Shown here piece by piece: positions 35,907-46,987 of a stretch of DNA of 55,242 nucleotides. Source of the DNA: Gemmatimonadota bacterium. GTDB lineage: Bacteria > Gemmatimonadota > Gemmatimonadetes > Longimicrobiales > Gaopeijiaceae. Within the stretch, counting starts at the first letter, position 1; each line of letters begins with the position of its first letter. The translations under genes and the position numbers were made by a program. Under the pieces are notes generated by a model, which worked only from the letters and a program-made list of their open reading frames with translations, made no database searches and was not told where the DNA came from. The stretch covers positions 1-55,242 of the forward strand of contig JAQBXY010000022.1 in the NCBI GenBank assembly GCA_027623325.1. The letters are read 5' to 3'.

Positions 35907-36499
35907 CCGAAACGGCTCCGCCAGATCGCCTCTGGACGGAGCGTTTGCTGATTCGGGTCTGGAACGCCGCCGACGCACCCAGTTTGCGTCACGCGATCGA
36001 CGTGAGCTTGCCCGAACTACTCCCGTGGATCCCGTTCGCGAAAGACGAGCCAACGACCATGGATCAGCTTCGCGAGCGGCTGGACGGGTATGCTGCTGAT
36101 TTCGTTCAGGGGAAGGACTTCTTGTACGCGCTGGTCGATCCGGACGACACCGAGATCCGCGGGGGAGTCGGCTTGTACCAAAGGGTCGGACCCGGTGCGC
36201 TCGAGATCGGCTACTGGTTGCGCAGTGACCTTGCCGGCCGGGGCCTCATGACGGAAGCCGTCGCGGCCCTGACGGGGGTCGGTCTCGAACTCCCTGGGCT
36301 CGACCGGCTCGAAATCCACATCGATCCCGCGAATGGTGCGAGCGCAGCAATACCACTGAAACTGGGATATAGGCACCGTGAGACGCTTCCCAACCGGAGC
36401 GCCGGTCGAGAAACGATGATCTGGGAGATCGACCGCGCCGGCCTCAGCGCGCTACCCGCTGCTCCATCACCCGGTTACTCGCGTTCAAGACCGCTTTGA
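35903..36499 (+). CDS. GNAT-family N-acetyltransferase (RimJ/RimL-like)
   Basis: The 198-residue product has the GNAT fold of ribosomal-protein acetyltransferases: TERLLIRVWNAADAP at the N-terminus, GGVGLYQRV as the central strand, and EIGYWLRSDLAGRGLMTEAV carrying the acetyl-CoA pyrophosphate loop (R/Q-x-x-G-x-G/A form: LAGRGLM). It starts with GTG overlapping the upstream stop. The last 56 bases overlap, in the opposite strand, the end of the unknown gene at 36444. The substrate is unknown. Confidence 0.85.
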   Translation: MTETAPPDRLWTERLLIRVWNAADAPSLRHAIDVSLPELLPWIPFAKDEPTTMDQLRERLDGYAADFVQGKDFLYALVDPDDTEIRGGVGLYQRVGPGALEIGYWLRSDLAGRGLMTEAVAALTGVGLELPGLDRLEIHIDPANGASAAIPLKLGYRHRETLPNRSAGRETMIWEIDRAGLSALPAAPSPGYSRSRPL

Positions 36500-36875
36500 C
36501 GGCGGCTCCCGGGAGATCCTCTTCTCCCTCGCAGGGTGCCGCGCCGAGCAGCCTGTAGCTGTCCGCGCCGGCTCGACCGTTGACCCGGGTCACCACCACC
36601 CATCCGTCGAACGCCCGAACCGCTTTGACGCCGACGACCTCGAGATCGATGCTGTTCGTCGAGACCTTCTGCGTGGAGGCGAGGGTCGCCGACAGCGCCG
36701 CTTGGGACGCTGCCTTGATGATACCCTGTTGGGTTTGGAGGCAGGGGACCGTCCCCTCGTAGAACGCTCCGCCCCACTCCAGCCGCACCGACACTCTCCC
36801 CGATCCATCCGGGGCGGTCACATGTTCCAGGCTGTCGAACCGCAGGCGAGACCGAACCTTGTTCGCTGTCTTCAT
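36444..36875 (-). CDS. Hypothetical protein, possible small alpha/beta domain
   Basis: The 143-residue product (ATG 36875; ATG 36908 and TTG 36914 are alternatives) has no recognisable family. It alternates strands and one helix in two similar halves: RVSVRLEWGGAFYEGTVP, a helix with IIKAASQAALSATL, then VVGVKAVRAFDGWVVVTRV and a C-terminal helix AVKAVLNASNR. This is a plausible compact alpha/beta fold. It is the last of the minus-strand group after the glycosyltransferase, and its 3' end overlaps the convergent GNAT gene by 56 bases. Codon use looks normal and the frame is intact, so it is probably real. Confidence 0.6.
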   Translation of the reverse strand: MKTANKVRSRLRFDSLEHVTAPDGSGRVSVRLEWGGAFYEGTVPCLQTQQGIIKAASQAALSATLASTQKVSTNSIDLEVVGVKAVRAFDGWVVVTRVNGRAGADSYRLLGAAPCEGEEDLPGAAVKAVLNASNRVMEQRVAR

Positions 36876-36970
36876 TCGTTCTCGAACGTTGGGCCTGGGG
36901 GGGGACATCTCCAACCTGCACAGGCGGCTGGAGTCCTCGCAAGTGTTCTATGCAAGTCGCGTGCCCTCCC

Positions 36971-38305
36971 TCAGCGCGCGCGCAGCTCCTCGGGCACGTC
37001 ACGGGCGGTATCCACGTCGGTCTTCTGGTCCAAGAGGGCGACGCTCAGCCCCGAGTCCGCAGCTCGGGTCCGCGTAACCTCGAGCACGGAGGGGGTGCTC
37101 CACGCCACACCCTCGAACAGTGTGGGGTGGATTTCGCGCAGAGCGATGAGGTAGTACCCACCGTCGGTGGTGGGGCCGAGCACGACATCCCGGTTTCGGA
37201 GCGCTCGGAACGCCTCGCGAGTCGTCTCCCCGTCGATACCCGGGATGTCCGTTCCGATCACGCACACCTCGGACGAGTCCTCGAGGCAGGCCTCGAACGC
37301 GCGGAGCATGCGACGTCCCAGGTCGCCGTCGCTCTGCGGTCGATACTCCACGCCCTCGGACCCGAGCCACTCTCGTGTGGCCTCAAGGGCGTCGGGCCCA
37401 GGCGGGTCGAAATAGACGATCAGGCGATGCGGCCCGCCGCGCAGAGCGTCGAGCGTCGCCCGACCGATCGCTCGATAGATCCTCACGGCTTCGACGTCCC
37501 CGATCCCCGCAGCGAGGCGAGTCTTCACACGTCCCGGCGTCGGTGCCTTCGCGAACAGGACGATGGTGGGGGCAGTCACTTCCTCGGAGGAAGGAGGCGC
37601 CGGGGTTGGTGAAGCGCTTTGGGGAGCGTAGTGACGTGCCAGCTTCTCGGGCGACGCACCGGCGTGAAAGAGTGTCATGAGGACGACATTCCTCATCCAC
37701 GCCAGTGCCCATCCCTCTGTGTCGTACCGGCGGGCACTGGTTCGAAGCGGGGCCGGCAGCGTGGTGCGCCGCCCTTCTCGAGATAAGCGGCGCACGATGT
37801 CGACGTCTTCCATGATCGGCCACGCGCGATACCCACCGATCCGAACGAAGAGCTCATGGGAAACGAGGAGACCTTGATCGCCATAGGGGAGCCGGAACAG
37901 GCGCTCCCGGACCCTCTGACCGAATTCGATGATCCGGTGCCTCAGGCGTCTGCCGTCCAGTTGGAAGCGATAGTGTGCGAAATCCAGGGGGGAGGCGCCC
38001 GAGAGGAAATCCTGGAGCGCCTGGAGCGATCCGGGGGCCAGCCGAGAGTCGGCGTGCAGGAAGAGGAGCCACTTCGTATCGGCCACCGCTGCGCCCGCGT
38101 TCAACTGAGTGCCTCTCCCGGGATTCGAGTCGAGAACACGCGCGCCGTGCTCCCGGGCAATCTGGACCGTGGCATCGCGTGAACCGCCGTCGACGACGAC
38201 AACTCGAGCGCCCGTGCCTCGGAGGTCCGAGAGAAGCCCTCCTAGGCACCGCTCTTCGTCCAACGCAGGGATGATGACGGTCAGCGCCGCAGGCGAAGCG
38301 TTCAA
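36971..38305 (-). CDS. Fused glycosyltransferase: family 2 domain plus DUF2064 (TIGR04283-TIGR04282 type)
   Basis: The 444-residue product joins two enzymes. Residues 1-225 are a GT2 glycosyltransferase with VIIPALDEE, VVVDGGSRD and HADS (84-87) as nucleotide and metal sites, of the TIGR04283 type. Residues 246-444 are a DUF2064/TIGR04282-type transferase with IVLFAKAPTPGRVKTRLA, VIGTDIPG and GPTTDGGYYL. A Pro/Ser-rich linker joins them. In other genomes the two are separate neighbouring genes. The start is TTG at 38305, overlapping the TVP38 stop (TTGA); the longer open frame to 38518 lies inside the TVP38 gene. Targets are unknown; relatives occur near membrane-lipid and cofactor genes. Confidence 0.8.
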   Translation of the reverse strand: MNASPAALTVIIPALDEERCLGGLLSDLRGTGARVVVVDGGSRDATVQIAREHGARVLDSNPGRGTQLNAGAAVADTKWLLFLHADSRLAPGSLQALQDFLSGASPLDFAHYRFQLDGRRLRHRIIEFGQRVRERLFRLPYGDQGLLVSHELFVRIGGYRAWPIMEDVDIVRRLSREGRRTTLPAPLRTSARRYDTEGWALAWMRNVVLMTLFHAGASPEKLARHYAPQSASPTPAPPSSEEVTAPTIVLFAKAPTPGRVKTRLAAGIGDVEAVRIYRAIGRATLDALRGGPHRLIVYFDPPGPDALEATREWLGSEGVEYRPQSDGDLGRRMLRAFEACLEDSSEVCVIGTDIPGIDGETTREAFRALRNRDVVLGPTTDGGYYLIALREIHPTLFEGVAWSTPSVLEVTRTRAADSGLSVALLDQKTDVDTARDVPEELRAR

Positions 38306-39006
38306 TTCCTCGGCGCGCGGGCGCCACGACTCTTCAGGCGGCGGAGGAAGACGGGAACGAAGCTGAGTGCGACCAACAAGGCTCCGGAAGCCAGAACGCG
38401 CAGGAAGGCTGCTCTCGAGGCGTCCTGTGATCCCGCGAGAAGGGCGTCGGCGAACATCGTGTATACGACGGTACCCGGGAAGATCCCGATCGCTGTCGCA
38501 GTCGCATAGGTCGCCCACGGAATCACGGTCAGTCCGGCCCCGAAGTTGAGCGCATTGAACGGAACCGCCGGAACGAGACGGAGCGTGAGAAGTCCGCGGA
38601 AGCCATGGGTCTCCGTCGCGCGATCGAGCGCTTTCAGGCGCGGCCCCGCGAGGCGTTCAATGCCCCCCCGACCGAGGTAGCGGGCGACCGCGAAGGCGGC
38701 GTTGGCTCCCAGGTTGGCTGCGAGGGTCGTGTAGAGCGTCCCCCAGAACAGGCCGAACATTGCCCCCCCTGCGAGCGTCAGGATCGAGCCCGGGATCGCC
38801 AACGCCGTAGCTGCCGCGTAGATGAGAATGTACAGGGCAGGTGCGGAGTTCGAGGCGCGGAGCCACGTGATGGCGTCGCCCACTCCTTCGCGACTCAGGT
38901 AGTCGCCGAGCGGGGTGTACGCCGCAGCGAGCACCCCCCCCGTCAGGAGTAGAAGAAGGAAAAGGAGCCGCCCAATGGAACCTCGGTTCGAACCTACTTC
39001 ATCCAC
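38302..39006 (-). CDS. TVP38/TMEM64-family (DedA-like) membrane protein
   Basis: The 234-residue product has about five membrane segments and the VTT-domain features: the re-entrant GSILTLAGGAMFGLFWGTLY segment, then an Arg-containing helix and the RLVPAVPFNALNFGAGL segment that resembles the DedA xxRxxPxxP motif. Members are linked to lipid scrambling or transport. The start is GTG at 39006, inside the end of the flavoprotein gene. It is coupled both to the flavoprotein before it and to the glycosyltransferase after it. Confidence 0.82.
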   Translation of the reverse strand: MDEVGSNRGSIGRLLFLLLLLTGGVLAAAYTPLGDYLSREGVGDAITWLRASNSAPALYILIYAAATALAIPGSILTLAGGAMFGLFWGTLYTTLAANLGANAAFAVARYLGRGGIERLAGPRLKALDRATETHGFRGLLTLRLVPAVPFNALNFGAGLTVIPWATYATATAIGIFPGTVVYTMFADALLAGSQDASRAAFLRVLASGALLVALSFVPVFLRRLKSRGARAPRN

Positions 39007-40406
39007 GAAATCACCTTCCTCAGGACGCGACCTCCTGTCCCTTCGAGCCGACTCTTCTGGTAGGCGTCGGAGGTGCGCTTTATCCCCTCGGAGAGCGTGG
39101 GGTAGGGGAAGATCGTCGACGAGATGTCGGACAGCGTCAGTCCGTGCTGCATCGCCATGACGAGAGGCAGGATGAGTTCGCCGGCGTGTACGCCGAGGAG
39201 CGACGCGCCCAGGACACGACCCTTTCGGTCCGCCGAGATCTTTACGAAGCCCTGAGCGACTCCATCGACGATGGCGCGGTCCAGGTCGGCGAGTTCGTAG
39301 GAGTACGTGCGCCCCCCGCGCAGCGCCGCTTCCTCCTCCGTCAGGCCTACCCGGGCGAGCTCCGGATCCGTGTAGGTCACGCGCGGGACGTGGCTGTAGT
39401 TCACCCGCACGGAGCCCGGGACCAGGGCGTTACGGAGCACCGTCTTCGCCATGTATTCAGCGACATGCGTGAACTGGAGTCCACCGGTCACGTCCCCTGC
39501 GGCCCAGATCCGGGGGTTGGACGTTCGGAGTCTCAGGTCCACCTCGACGGCCGATCCCCGCGTTCGCACGCCGGCGCGCTCGAGGTCGAGGCCTCCCGTT
39601 TCCGGTCGACGCCCCGTCGCTACGAAGATCTCGTCCGTGACGACGCGTCCGCCTCCATGCAGCATCAGATGCTTTTGGTGCCCGACCACTTCTACCCGCT
39701 CGACCCTCTGTTCGAGTCGGATATCGATCCCCTCTCCCCTCAGGATCGTGAGAAGGCGCACCGCGGCCTCTTCATCCTCACCCGACAGTATTCGGTCCTG
39801 CATCTCGAGCACCGTGGTGGTAGCGCCCAGACGGGCAAACACCTGGGCCATTTCCAGACCGATCGGGCCAGCGCCCAATACCACGATGCGTTTCGGAAGC
39901 TCCTGGGCCTCGAAGACGGTGTGGTGGTTCAAGTACCCGGCTTCCGCGAGGCCGACGATCGGGGGTGCGGTCGGCGTAGCCCCCGTCGCGATCACGAAGC
40001 GTCGCGACCGGATCGTGCCGACGCCATCGACGTCGATCGCCGTCGCCGACAGGAACCGAGCGGCTCCGAATTGCACGTCCACACCCATGGCACGAAAGCG
40101 TTCCGGGTCGTCGTGGTGTTCGACCACACCCCGGGCGGCGCGCATTCGCTCCACTACGGAGGCGAACGCGTGCTGCGGGTCGGCGGCGGCGAGTCCCAGC
40201 TCGTCCGCGTTTCGCATGCCATGGGCGAGACGGGCTGATGCGATCAGAGCCTTCGAGGGGACACATCCGGTCCAGAGACAGTCTCCACCCAAGGCATCTC
40301 GCTCGATGATCGCCGATCGAAGTCCGAGGTAGGCTGCACCTGCGGCTGAGACCAACCCCGCGGTGCCTCCGCCGATCGCGACCAGATCGTACTCTTTGTC
40401 CTTCAT
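38994..40406 (-). CDS. FAD-dependent pyridine nucleotide-disulfide oxidoreductase
   Basis: The 470-residue class I flavoprotein has the FAD motif IGGGTAGLVSA at 11-21, the redox disulfide Cys43/Cys48 in GGDCLWTGCVPSK, the NAD(P) motif VLGAGPIGLEMAQ and a C-terminal dimer domain with YPTLSEG. It resembles mercuric reductase and dihydrolipoamide dehydrogenase. It lacks the C-terminal cysteine pair and the N-terminal heavy-metal domain of MerA, so mercury reduction is not supported. It is coupled to the TVP38 protein, a pairing seen in other bacteria as neighbours or fusions. Substrate unknown. The ATG at 40406 starts directly before the FAD motif. Confidence 0.85.
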   Translation of the reverse strand: MKDKEYDLVAIGGGTAGLVSAAGAAYLGLRSAIIERDALGGDCLWTGCVPSKALIASARLAHGMRNADELGLAAADPQHAFASVVERMRAARGVVEHHDDPERFRAMGVDVQFGAARFLSATAIDVDGVGTIRSRRFVIATGATPTAPPIVGLAEAGYLNHHTVFEAQELPKRIVVLGAGPIGLEMAQVFARLGATTTVLEMQDRILSGEDEEAAVRLLTILRGEGIDIRLEQRVERVEVVGHQKHLMLHGGGRVVTDEIFVATGRRPETGGLDLERAGVRTRGSAVEVDLRLRTSNPRIWAAGDVTGGLQFTHVAEYMAKTVLRNALVPGSVRVNYSHVPRVTYTDPELARVGLTEEEAALRGGRTYSYELADLDRAIVDGVAQGFVKISADRKGRVLGASLLGVHAGELILPLVMAMQHGLTLSDISSTIFPYPTLSEGIKRTSDAYQKSRLEGTGGRVLRKVISWMK

Positions 40407-40646
40407 CGATGCGTGCCCTGGGAGGATGCGGCGCTCGGGCACGCAACGCGCCTGGGCGGCGCGAGGTTCCCTCGTCGTTCATATAGAGGGCGGGACGACG
40501 TCCCACCAGGGCATTCCGAAGTCCCGGCGCGCCGAGTAGCTTGGCTTCTCACGAGGGAGGCGACGAGGGACTTTCGCTTTATCTTCGGGTTTTGTACTTT
40601 GGGTGCCGGGTCCCGAAATACGGGCACATCAGGCAACGGAGGCTGA

Positions 40647-41726
40647 ATGGCGACCGCTCAAATGACCGACCAAAAAACGACCGAACAGAAGAACAAGGCG
40701 CTCGACACCGCGCTGACACAGATCGAGCGCTCGTTTGGCAAGGGATCGATCATGCGCATGGGCGCGGACAGCTTCCGCTCGCACATCGAAGCGATACCGA
40801 CCGGTGCCATCAATCTCGATGCTGCAATCGGGATCGGTGGAATTCCCCGGGGTCGCATCAGTGAGATCTATGGGCCGGAGTCGTCAGGCAAGACGACGAT
40901 CTGTCTGCAGGTCATCGCGAACGCACAAAAGATGGGCGGAATCGCCGCGTTCATCGACGCCGAGCATGCGCTCGACGTGAACTATGCCCGGAAGCTTGGG
41001 GTCGATGTCGACAACCTCCTGGTCTCGCAGCCCGACACGGGCGAGCAGGCCCTCGAGATCGCGGAGGTGCTCATTCGCAGCAACGCGGTGGACGTCGTCG
41101 TCATCGATTCAGTCGCCGCCCTGGTGCCGCGTGCGGAGATCGAAGGTGAGATGGGCGACAGTCACGTCGGCCTCCAGGCGCGCCTCATGAGTCAGGCGCT
41201 GCGGAAGCTCACCGGCGCGGTGAACCGGTCGCAGACCTCGGTCATCTTCACCAACCAGATCCGCGAAAAGATCGGCGTCATGTTCGGGAGTCCGGAGACC
41301 ACTTCGGGAGGGCGGGCCTTGAAGTTCTATGCCTCACTCCGCCTCGACATCCGGCGTATCGGCGCGATCAAGGACGGGCAGGACATCATCGGGAACCGGA
41401 CGCGGGTCAAGGTCGTGAAGAACAAGTGCGCCGCCCCCTTCCGGCAGGCCGAGTTCGACATCCAGTACAACGAGGGCGTAAGTCATGCCGGCTTGCTCGT
41501 CGATCTGGGTGTTGAGCACAACATCATCGACAAGGCGGGCTCGTGGTTCTCGTACGGCGACCTTCGTTTGGGGCAGGGGAAGGAGAACTCGAAGGCCTTC
41601 CTTCTCGACAACGAGGACATTGCGAACGAGATCGAGGAAAAGGTCCGAACCGCGCTCGGACTCTCGGGAGGAACGCGCGCGTCCGGAGAGGACTCCGACG
41701 ATTCCGGGGATGACGTGGACGATTGA
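40647..41726 (+). CDS. recA: Recombinase RecA
   Basis: The 359-residue DNA strand-exchange and SOS co-protease protein is typical. The Walker [10 protein letters not shown] is near 76-84, [10 protein letters not shown] near 149 is Walker B, loop L1 region [20 protein letters not shown] and loop L2 region [19 protein letters not shown] follow, and the tail is acidic ([10 protein letters not shown]). A ribosome site GGAGG precedes the ATG. The 240 bases upstream include a possible small hairpin but no operator I can name. recX does not follow; a strong terminator does. Confidence 0.98.
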   Translation: MATAQMTDQKTTEQKNKALDTALTQIERSFGKGSIMRMGADSFRSHIEAIPTGAINLDAAIGIGGIPRGRISEIYGPESSGKTTICLQVIANAQKMGGIAAFIDAEHALDVNYARKLGVDVDNLLVSQPDTGEQALEIAEVLIRSNAVDVVVIDSVAALVPRAEIEGEMGDSHVGLQARLMSQALRKLTGAVNRSQTSVIFTNQIREKIGVMFGSPETTSGGRALKFYASLRLDIRRIGAIKDGQDIIGNRTRVKVVKNKCAAPFRQAEFDIQYNEGVSHAGLLVDLGVEHNIIDKAGSWFSYGDLRLGQGKENSKAFLLDNEDIANEIEEKVRTALGLSGGTRASGEDSDDSGDDVDD

Positions 41727-41751
41727 TTCCGGTCGTAACGCGGGGGCATCG

Positions 41752-41791
41752 GGGCCTCGGACGACAGATTCGTCCGAGGCCCTTATCTTTT
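41752..41791 (+). terminator. Intrinsic terminator of recA
   Basis: GGGCCTCGGACGA (41752-41764) and its exact complement (41770-41782) form a 13-pair stem with a five-base loop, followed by TTATCTTTT. It begins 26 bases after the recA stop and ends about 78 bases before alaS. Confidence 0.92.
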
Positions 41792-41868
41792 GGCCCTACC
41801 CGGAGCCCTCTCTCGCCGGTTCTGGACACACCCAGCTAGACGACCAGCGGCGTGCCGCCGATACGACG

Positions 41869-44510
<2,642 letters not shown>

Positions 44511-44514
<4 letters not shown>

Positions 44515-44798
44515 GTGACGCTGAACGCTGGTTGGATGCTCGCCGACCCGTGCCGCCACAGGCGCTGGACGCTGCGCTCCGCTCGGCCGTTGGTCCCGTG
44601 GAGACACCCGAGGCGCTCCTCGCGGCAGCGGTTGCGCGACTCGACGCGGCGCTCTCGCGGCCCGGTCGGGTCCGGGAAAGCGCGTTCGATCTTCTGGTCG
44701 CTGACGCGGTGACGACGTATGCCTGTGAGGCGGCCCTGGAATCGTCCGACCCGGAGACCGCGCTGAAGAGGCTCCTCGAGGTAGGCGACGCCCGGTGA
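44511..44798 (+). CDS. Hypothetical helical protein after alaS
   Basis: The 95-residue product starts with GTG inside the alaS stop and ends inside the GTG start of the next gene, so it is firmly embedded in the operon. It is Ala/Leu/Glu/Arg-rich and predicted to be a bundle of three or four helices, with no Cys pair, membrane segment or known motif. It is not RecX, which often lies between recA and alaS. Because both ends use the same overlap style as its neighbours it is likely a real gene. The function is unknown. Confidence 0.6.
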
Positions 44799-45622
44799 TC
44801 TTGAGCGACTCGACGTCGTTGGTGGATATCCACAGTCACCTCGTGCCCGGCGTAGATGACGGAGCCAAGACCGTCCAGGCTGTGCTCAACGCGGTGGAGC
44901 GATTCACGCGGCTGGGTGTCCGACGCATCGTGACCACGCCTCACATTCAGGGGAGCACGACGCTCCAGACACACCGCCTCGAAGAGCGCCTGGAGGCGGT
45001 CACGGTGGCCTTCGATCGGGCGGCCGTGGCGATCAGGGCAGAGTTCCCCGAGGTCGACTTTCGTCGTGGGCACGAGGTGCTCATCGATGTTCCGGAGGCT
45101 GACCTCTCCGATCGTCGACTTCGCCTGGACGGCACGTCCTTCGTGTTGATCGAGTGGCCCAGGCTTCAGGTGCCTCCGGGCACGCCACGTGTCGTGCGTT
45201 GGATTCGAGACCAAGGCTATCGACCCATCATCGCCCACCCGGAACGATACGGCGGGATGGTGAACGCGGTGGACGTGGCGAGCCGCTGGCGAGCTGCCGG
45301 AGCCTATCGGCAGGTGAATTTCGGCTCGCTGGTCGGCAGATACGGTAGCGAGGCCGAGTCGATCGCGTTCCGCTTGCTCGAGGCCGGGCTCGTCGACTAC
45401 CTGGCGTCGGACTTTCACGGGCATGCTACGCTCAAGATCTACCAGTCCGAAGCGTGCGCCGCGCTCGAGGCGAGAGACGCCAGTGAAGCGCTCGACCTGC
45501 TGTGCCGCGTCAATCCCGCCCGGGTGCTCGACGACCAGGAACCGATACCGGTTCCAGCCCTATCCCCCGGGCGCAACCTCATGACCCGCATTCGAGGCAT
45601 GATCAAACGGGAGATGGCGTGA
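44795..45622 (+). CDS. CpsB/CapC-family PHP-type tyrosine phosphatase
   Basis: The 275-residue protein has the metal-binding PHP signature VDIHSHLVPGVDDGA (residues 10-24), TTPHIQG, RGHEV, IAHPERY and the C-terminal SDFHGH, which together hold the manganese cluster of CpsB/YwqE phosphatases. These dephosphorylate BY-kinases or related proteins that control capsule and exopolysaccharide export. No BY-kinase or capsule export gene is nearby; the next gene is gmhA. Both ends overlap neighbours (GTGA). Confidence 0.85.
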   Translation: MILSDSTSLVDIHSHLVPGVDDGAKTVQAVLNAVERFTRLGVRRIVTTPHIQGSTTLQTHRLEERLEAVTVAFDRAAVAIRAEFPEVDFRRGHEVLIDVPEADLSDRRLRLDGTSFVLIEWPRLQVPPGTPRVVRWIRDQGYRPIIAHPERYGGMVNAVDVASRWRAAGAYRQVNFGSLVGRYGSEAESIAFRLLEAGLVDYLASDFHGHATLKIYQSEACAALEARDASEALDLLCRVNPARVLDDQEPIPVPALSPGRNLMTRIRGMIKREMA

Positions 45623-46215
45623 CTACACGAGCCAGTGTCCTGAGGCATTTCGCCGAGCACGCCGCGGTCGTCGAACGTGTGAGCACCGAATTGCTCGATC
45701 CGATCAGTGAGTTGTCCGAGCTCGTTCTCAACACCGTGCGCGCGGGCGGTACTCTACTGTTTTGCGGCAATGGGGGCTCGGCTGCCGATGCCCAACACCT
45801 CGCGGCCGAATACGTGGTCCGGTTCGCACGCGAGCGGCGGCCGATCGCGGCGATCGCCCTCACGACGGACACATCTCTGCTCACGGCTGCGGCCAATGAC
45901 CATGGCTACGACACGATCTTCGAGCGTCAGATTATGGCGCTGGGACGAGCCGGGGATCTGCTCGTCCTACATTCGACGAGTGGAGAATCGGAGAACCTCA
46001 TGCGGGCGGCGATATCCGCGCGGGCGAAGGGAATCGCTACGGTAGCCCTGCTCGCGAAGGGCGGGGGCCGCCTTCGAGCGGAGGTGGACTTGGCGCTGGT
46101 GATACCGACCGATTCCACGGCTCGGGCTCAAGAGGTGCACCTCACGATCGGTCATATCGTATGCGATCTCGTCGAGGCGGCGATCGTCGGCTCGAATCCC
46201 GAAACCACTACATGA
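45619..46215 (+). CDS. gmhA: Sedoheptulose 7-phosphate isomerase (SIS domain)
   Basis: The 198-residue SIS-domain protein would convert sedoheptulose 7-phosphate to D-glycero-D-manno-heptose 7-phosphate for LPS core or other heptosylated surface sugars. The phosphosugar site is FCGNGGSAADAQHLAAE near residues 48-64; LHSTSGESENL follows, and EVHLTIGHIVCDLVE is the C-terminal signature with the metal-binding His and Glu. DiaA-like regulators share the fold but usually lack this full set. It starts with GTG in the upstream stop. Confidence 0.87.
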   Translation: MTTRASVLRHFAEHAAVVERVSTELLDPISELSELVLNTVRAGGTLLFCGNGGSAADAQHLAAEYVVRFARERRPIAAIALTTDTSLLTAAANDHGYDTIFERQIMALGRAGDLLVLHSTSGESENLMRAAISARAKGIATVALLAKGGGRLRAEVDLALVIPTDSTARAQEVHLTIGHIVCDLVEAAIVGSNPETTT

Positions 46216-46222
46216 ACACCCC

Positions 46223-46987
46223 ATGCAATCATTGATCGACCTCACCGGCAAGAACGCGGTCGTAACCGGCGGGTCTCGCGGAGTCGGCCGTGCCACTGCC
46301 CTCATGTTGGCTCAGGCCGGCGCCGCCGTGGGGATCGGCTACAGGAGCCGAGCGGACGAAGCCGCCGAAGCGGTAGCCGCGTGTCGGGCGTACGGCGTGC
46401 ACGCGTGGGCTCAGGCGGGAGACCTCTCGAGCGCCGACGACGTCGAAGCTCTCTTTTCGCGAGCCGACAAGGAGTTCGACGGACTCGATATCTTCGTGGG
46501 GAACCACGGGATCTGGCCTCCGGTCGACGCCGCGCTCGCGGACATGACGGACAGCCAGTGGCACACCACGATGGGTGCCAACCTGCACTCCATATTCTAC
46601 ACCTGCCGGGCGGCGGCGCGTCGCCTGCGCGACCAAGGGCGCATTGTCCTGGTGAGCAGCACCGCGGGGCAGCGCGGAGAGGCGTATCACGGCGACTACG
46701 CGTCGACGAAGGGCGCGATGATCTCGTTGGTCAAAGGCTTGTGCATTGAACTCGGCGCTCGGGGCATCACCGTGAATTCGGTGGCTCCCGGTTGGATCGA
46801 TACGGAAATGTCGGAGAGTGCCTTCGTCGGCGAGGCTCGCGATCGGGTCGCATCTGCCATTCCCATTCGACGGATCGCTACGTCCGAGGACGTGGCGGGC
46901 CCGATCGTATTCCTCTGTTCCGAATTGGGTCGTCACGTCACGGGAGAGATCCTCAACGTGAACGGCGGCGCGGTGCTCGTGGGGTGA
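46223..46987 (+). CDS. Short-chain dehydrogenase/reductase (FabG-like)
   Basis: The 254-residue SDR has the cofactor motif TGGSRGVG near residues 15-22, GNHG at the family NxxG position, the catalytic Ser in VSSTAG and the Tyr/Lys pair in YASTKGA. The C-terminal NVNGGAVLVG matches FabG-type oxidoreductases. The substrate cannot be read; the position after gmhA might suggest sugar chemistry, but this is weak. Its end overlaps the cca gene start (GTGA). Confidence 0.85.
   Translation: MQSLIDLTGKNAVVTGGSRGVGRATALMLAQAGAAVGIGYRSRADEAAEAVAACRAYGVHAWAQAGDLSSADDVEALFSRADKEFDGLDIFVGNHGIWPPVDAALADMTDSQWHTTMGANLHSIFYTCRAAARRLRDQGRIVLVSSTAGQRGEAYHGDYASTKGAMISLVKGLCIELGARGITVNSVAPGWIDTEMSESAFVGEARDRVASAIPIRRIATSEDVAGPIVFLCSELGRHVTGEILNVNGGAVLVG

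Noticed and set aside
38994-40406. Mercuric reductase
   Set aside because: The redox CxxxxC is present, but the C-terminal Cys pair, the metal-binding N-terminal domain and other mer genes are absent.
40603-40627. Hairpin or SOS box before recA
   Set aside because: GTGCC/GGCAC and CCCG/CGGG can pair, but the stem is short and imperfect, and I cannot match it to a known LexA operator.
41783-41868. Leader regulation (T-box-like) of alaS
   Set aside because: The gap is only about 86 bases after the recA terminator and contains no T-box sequence or specifier stem.
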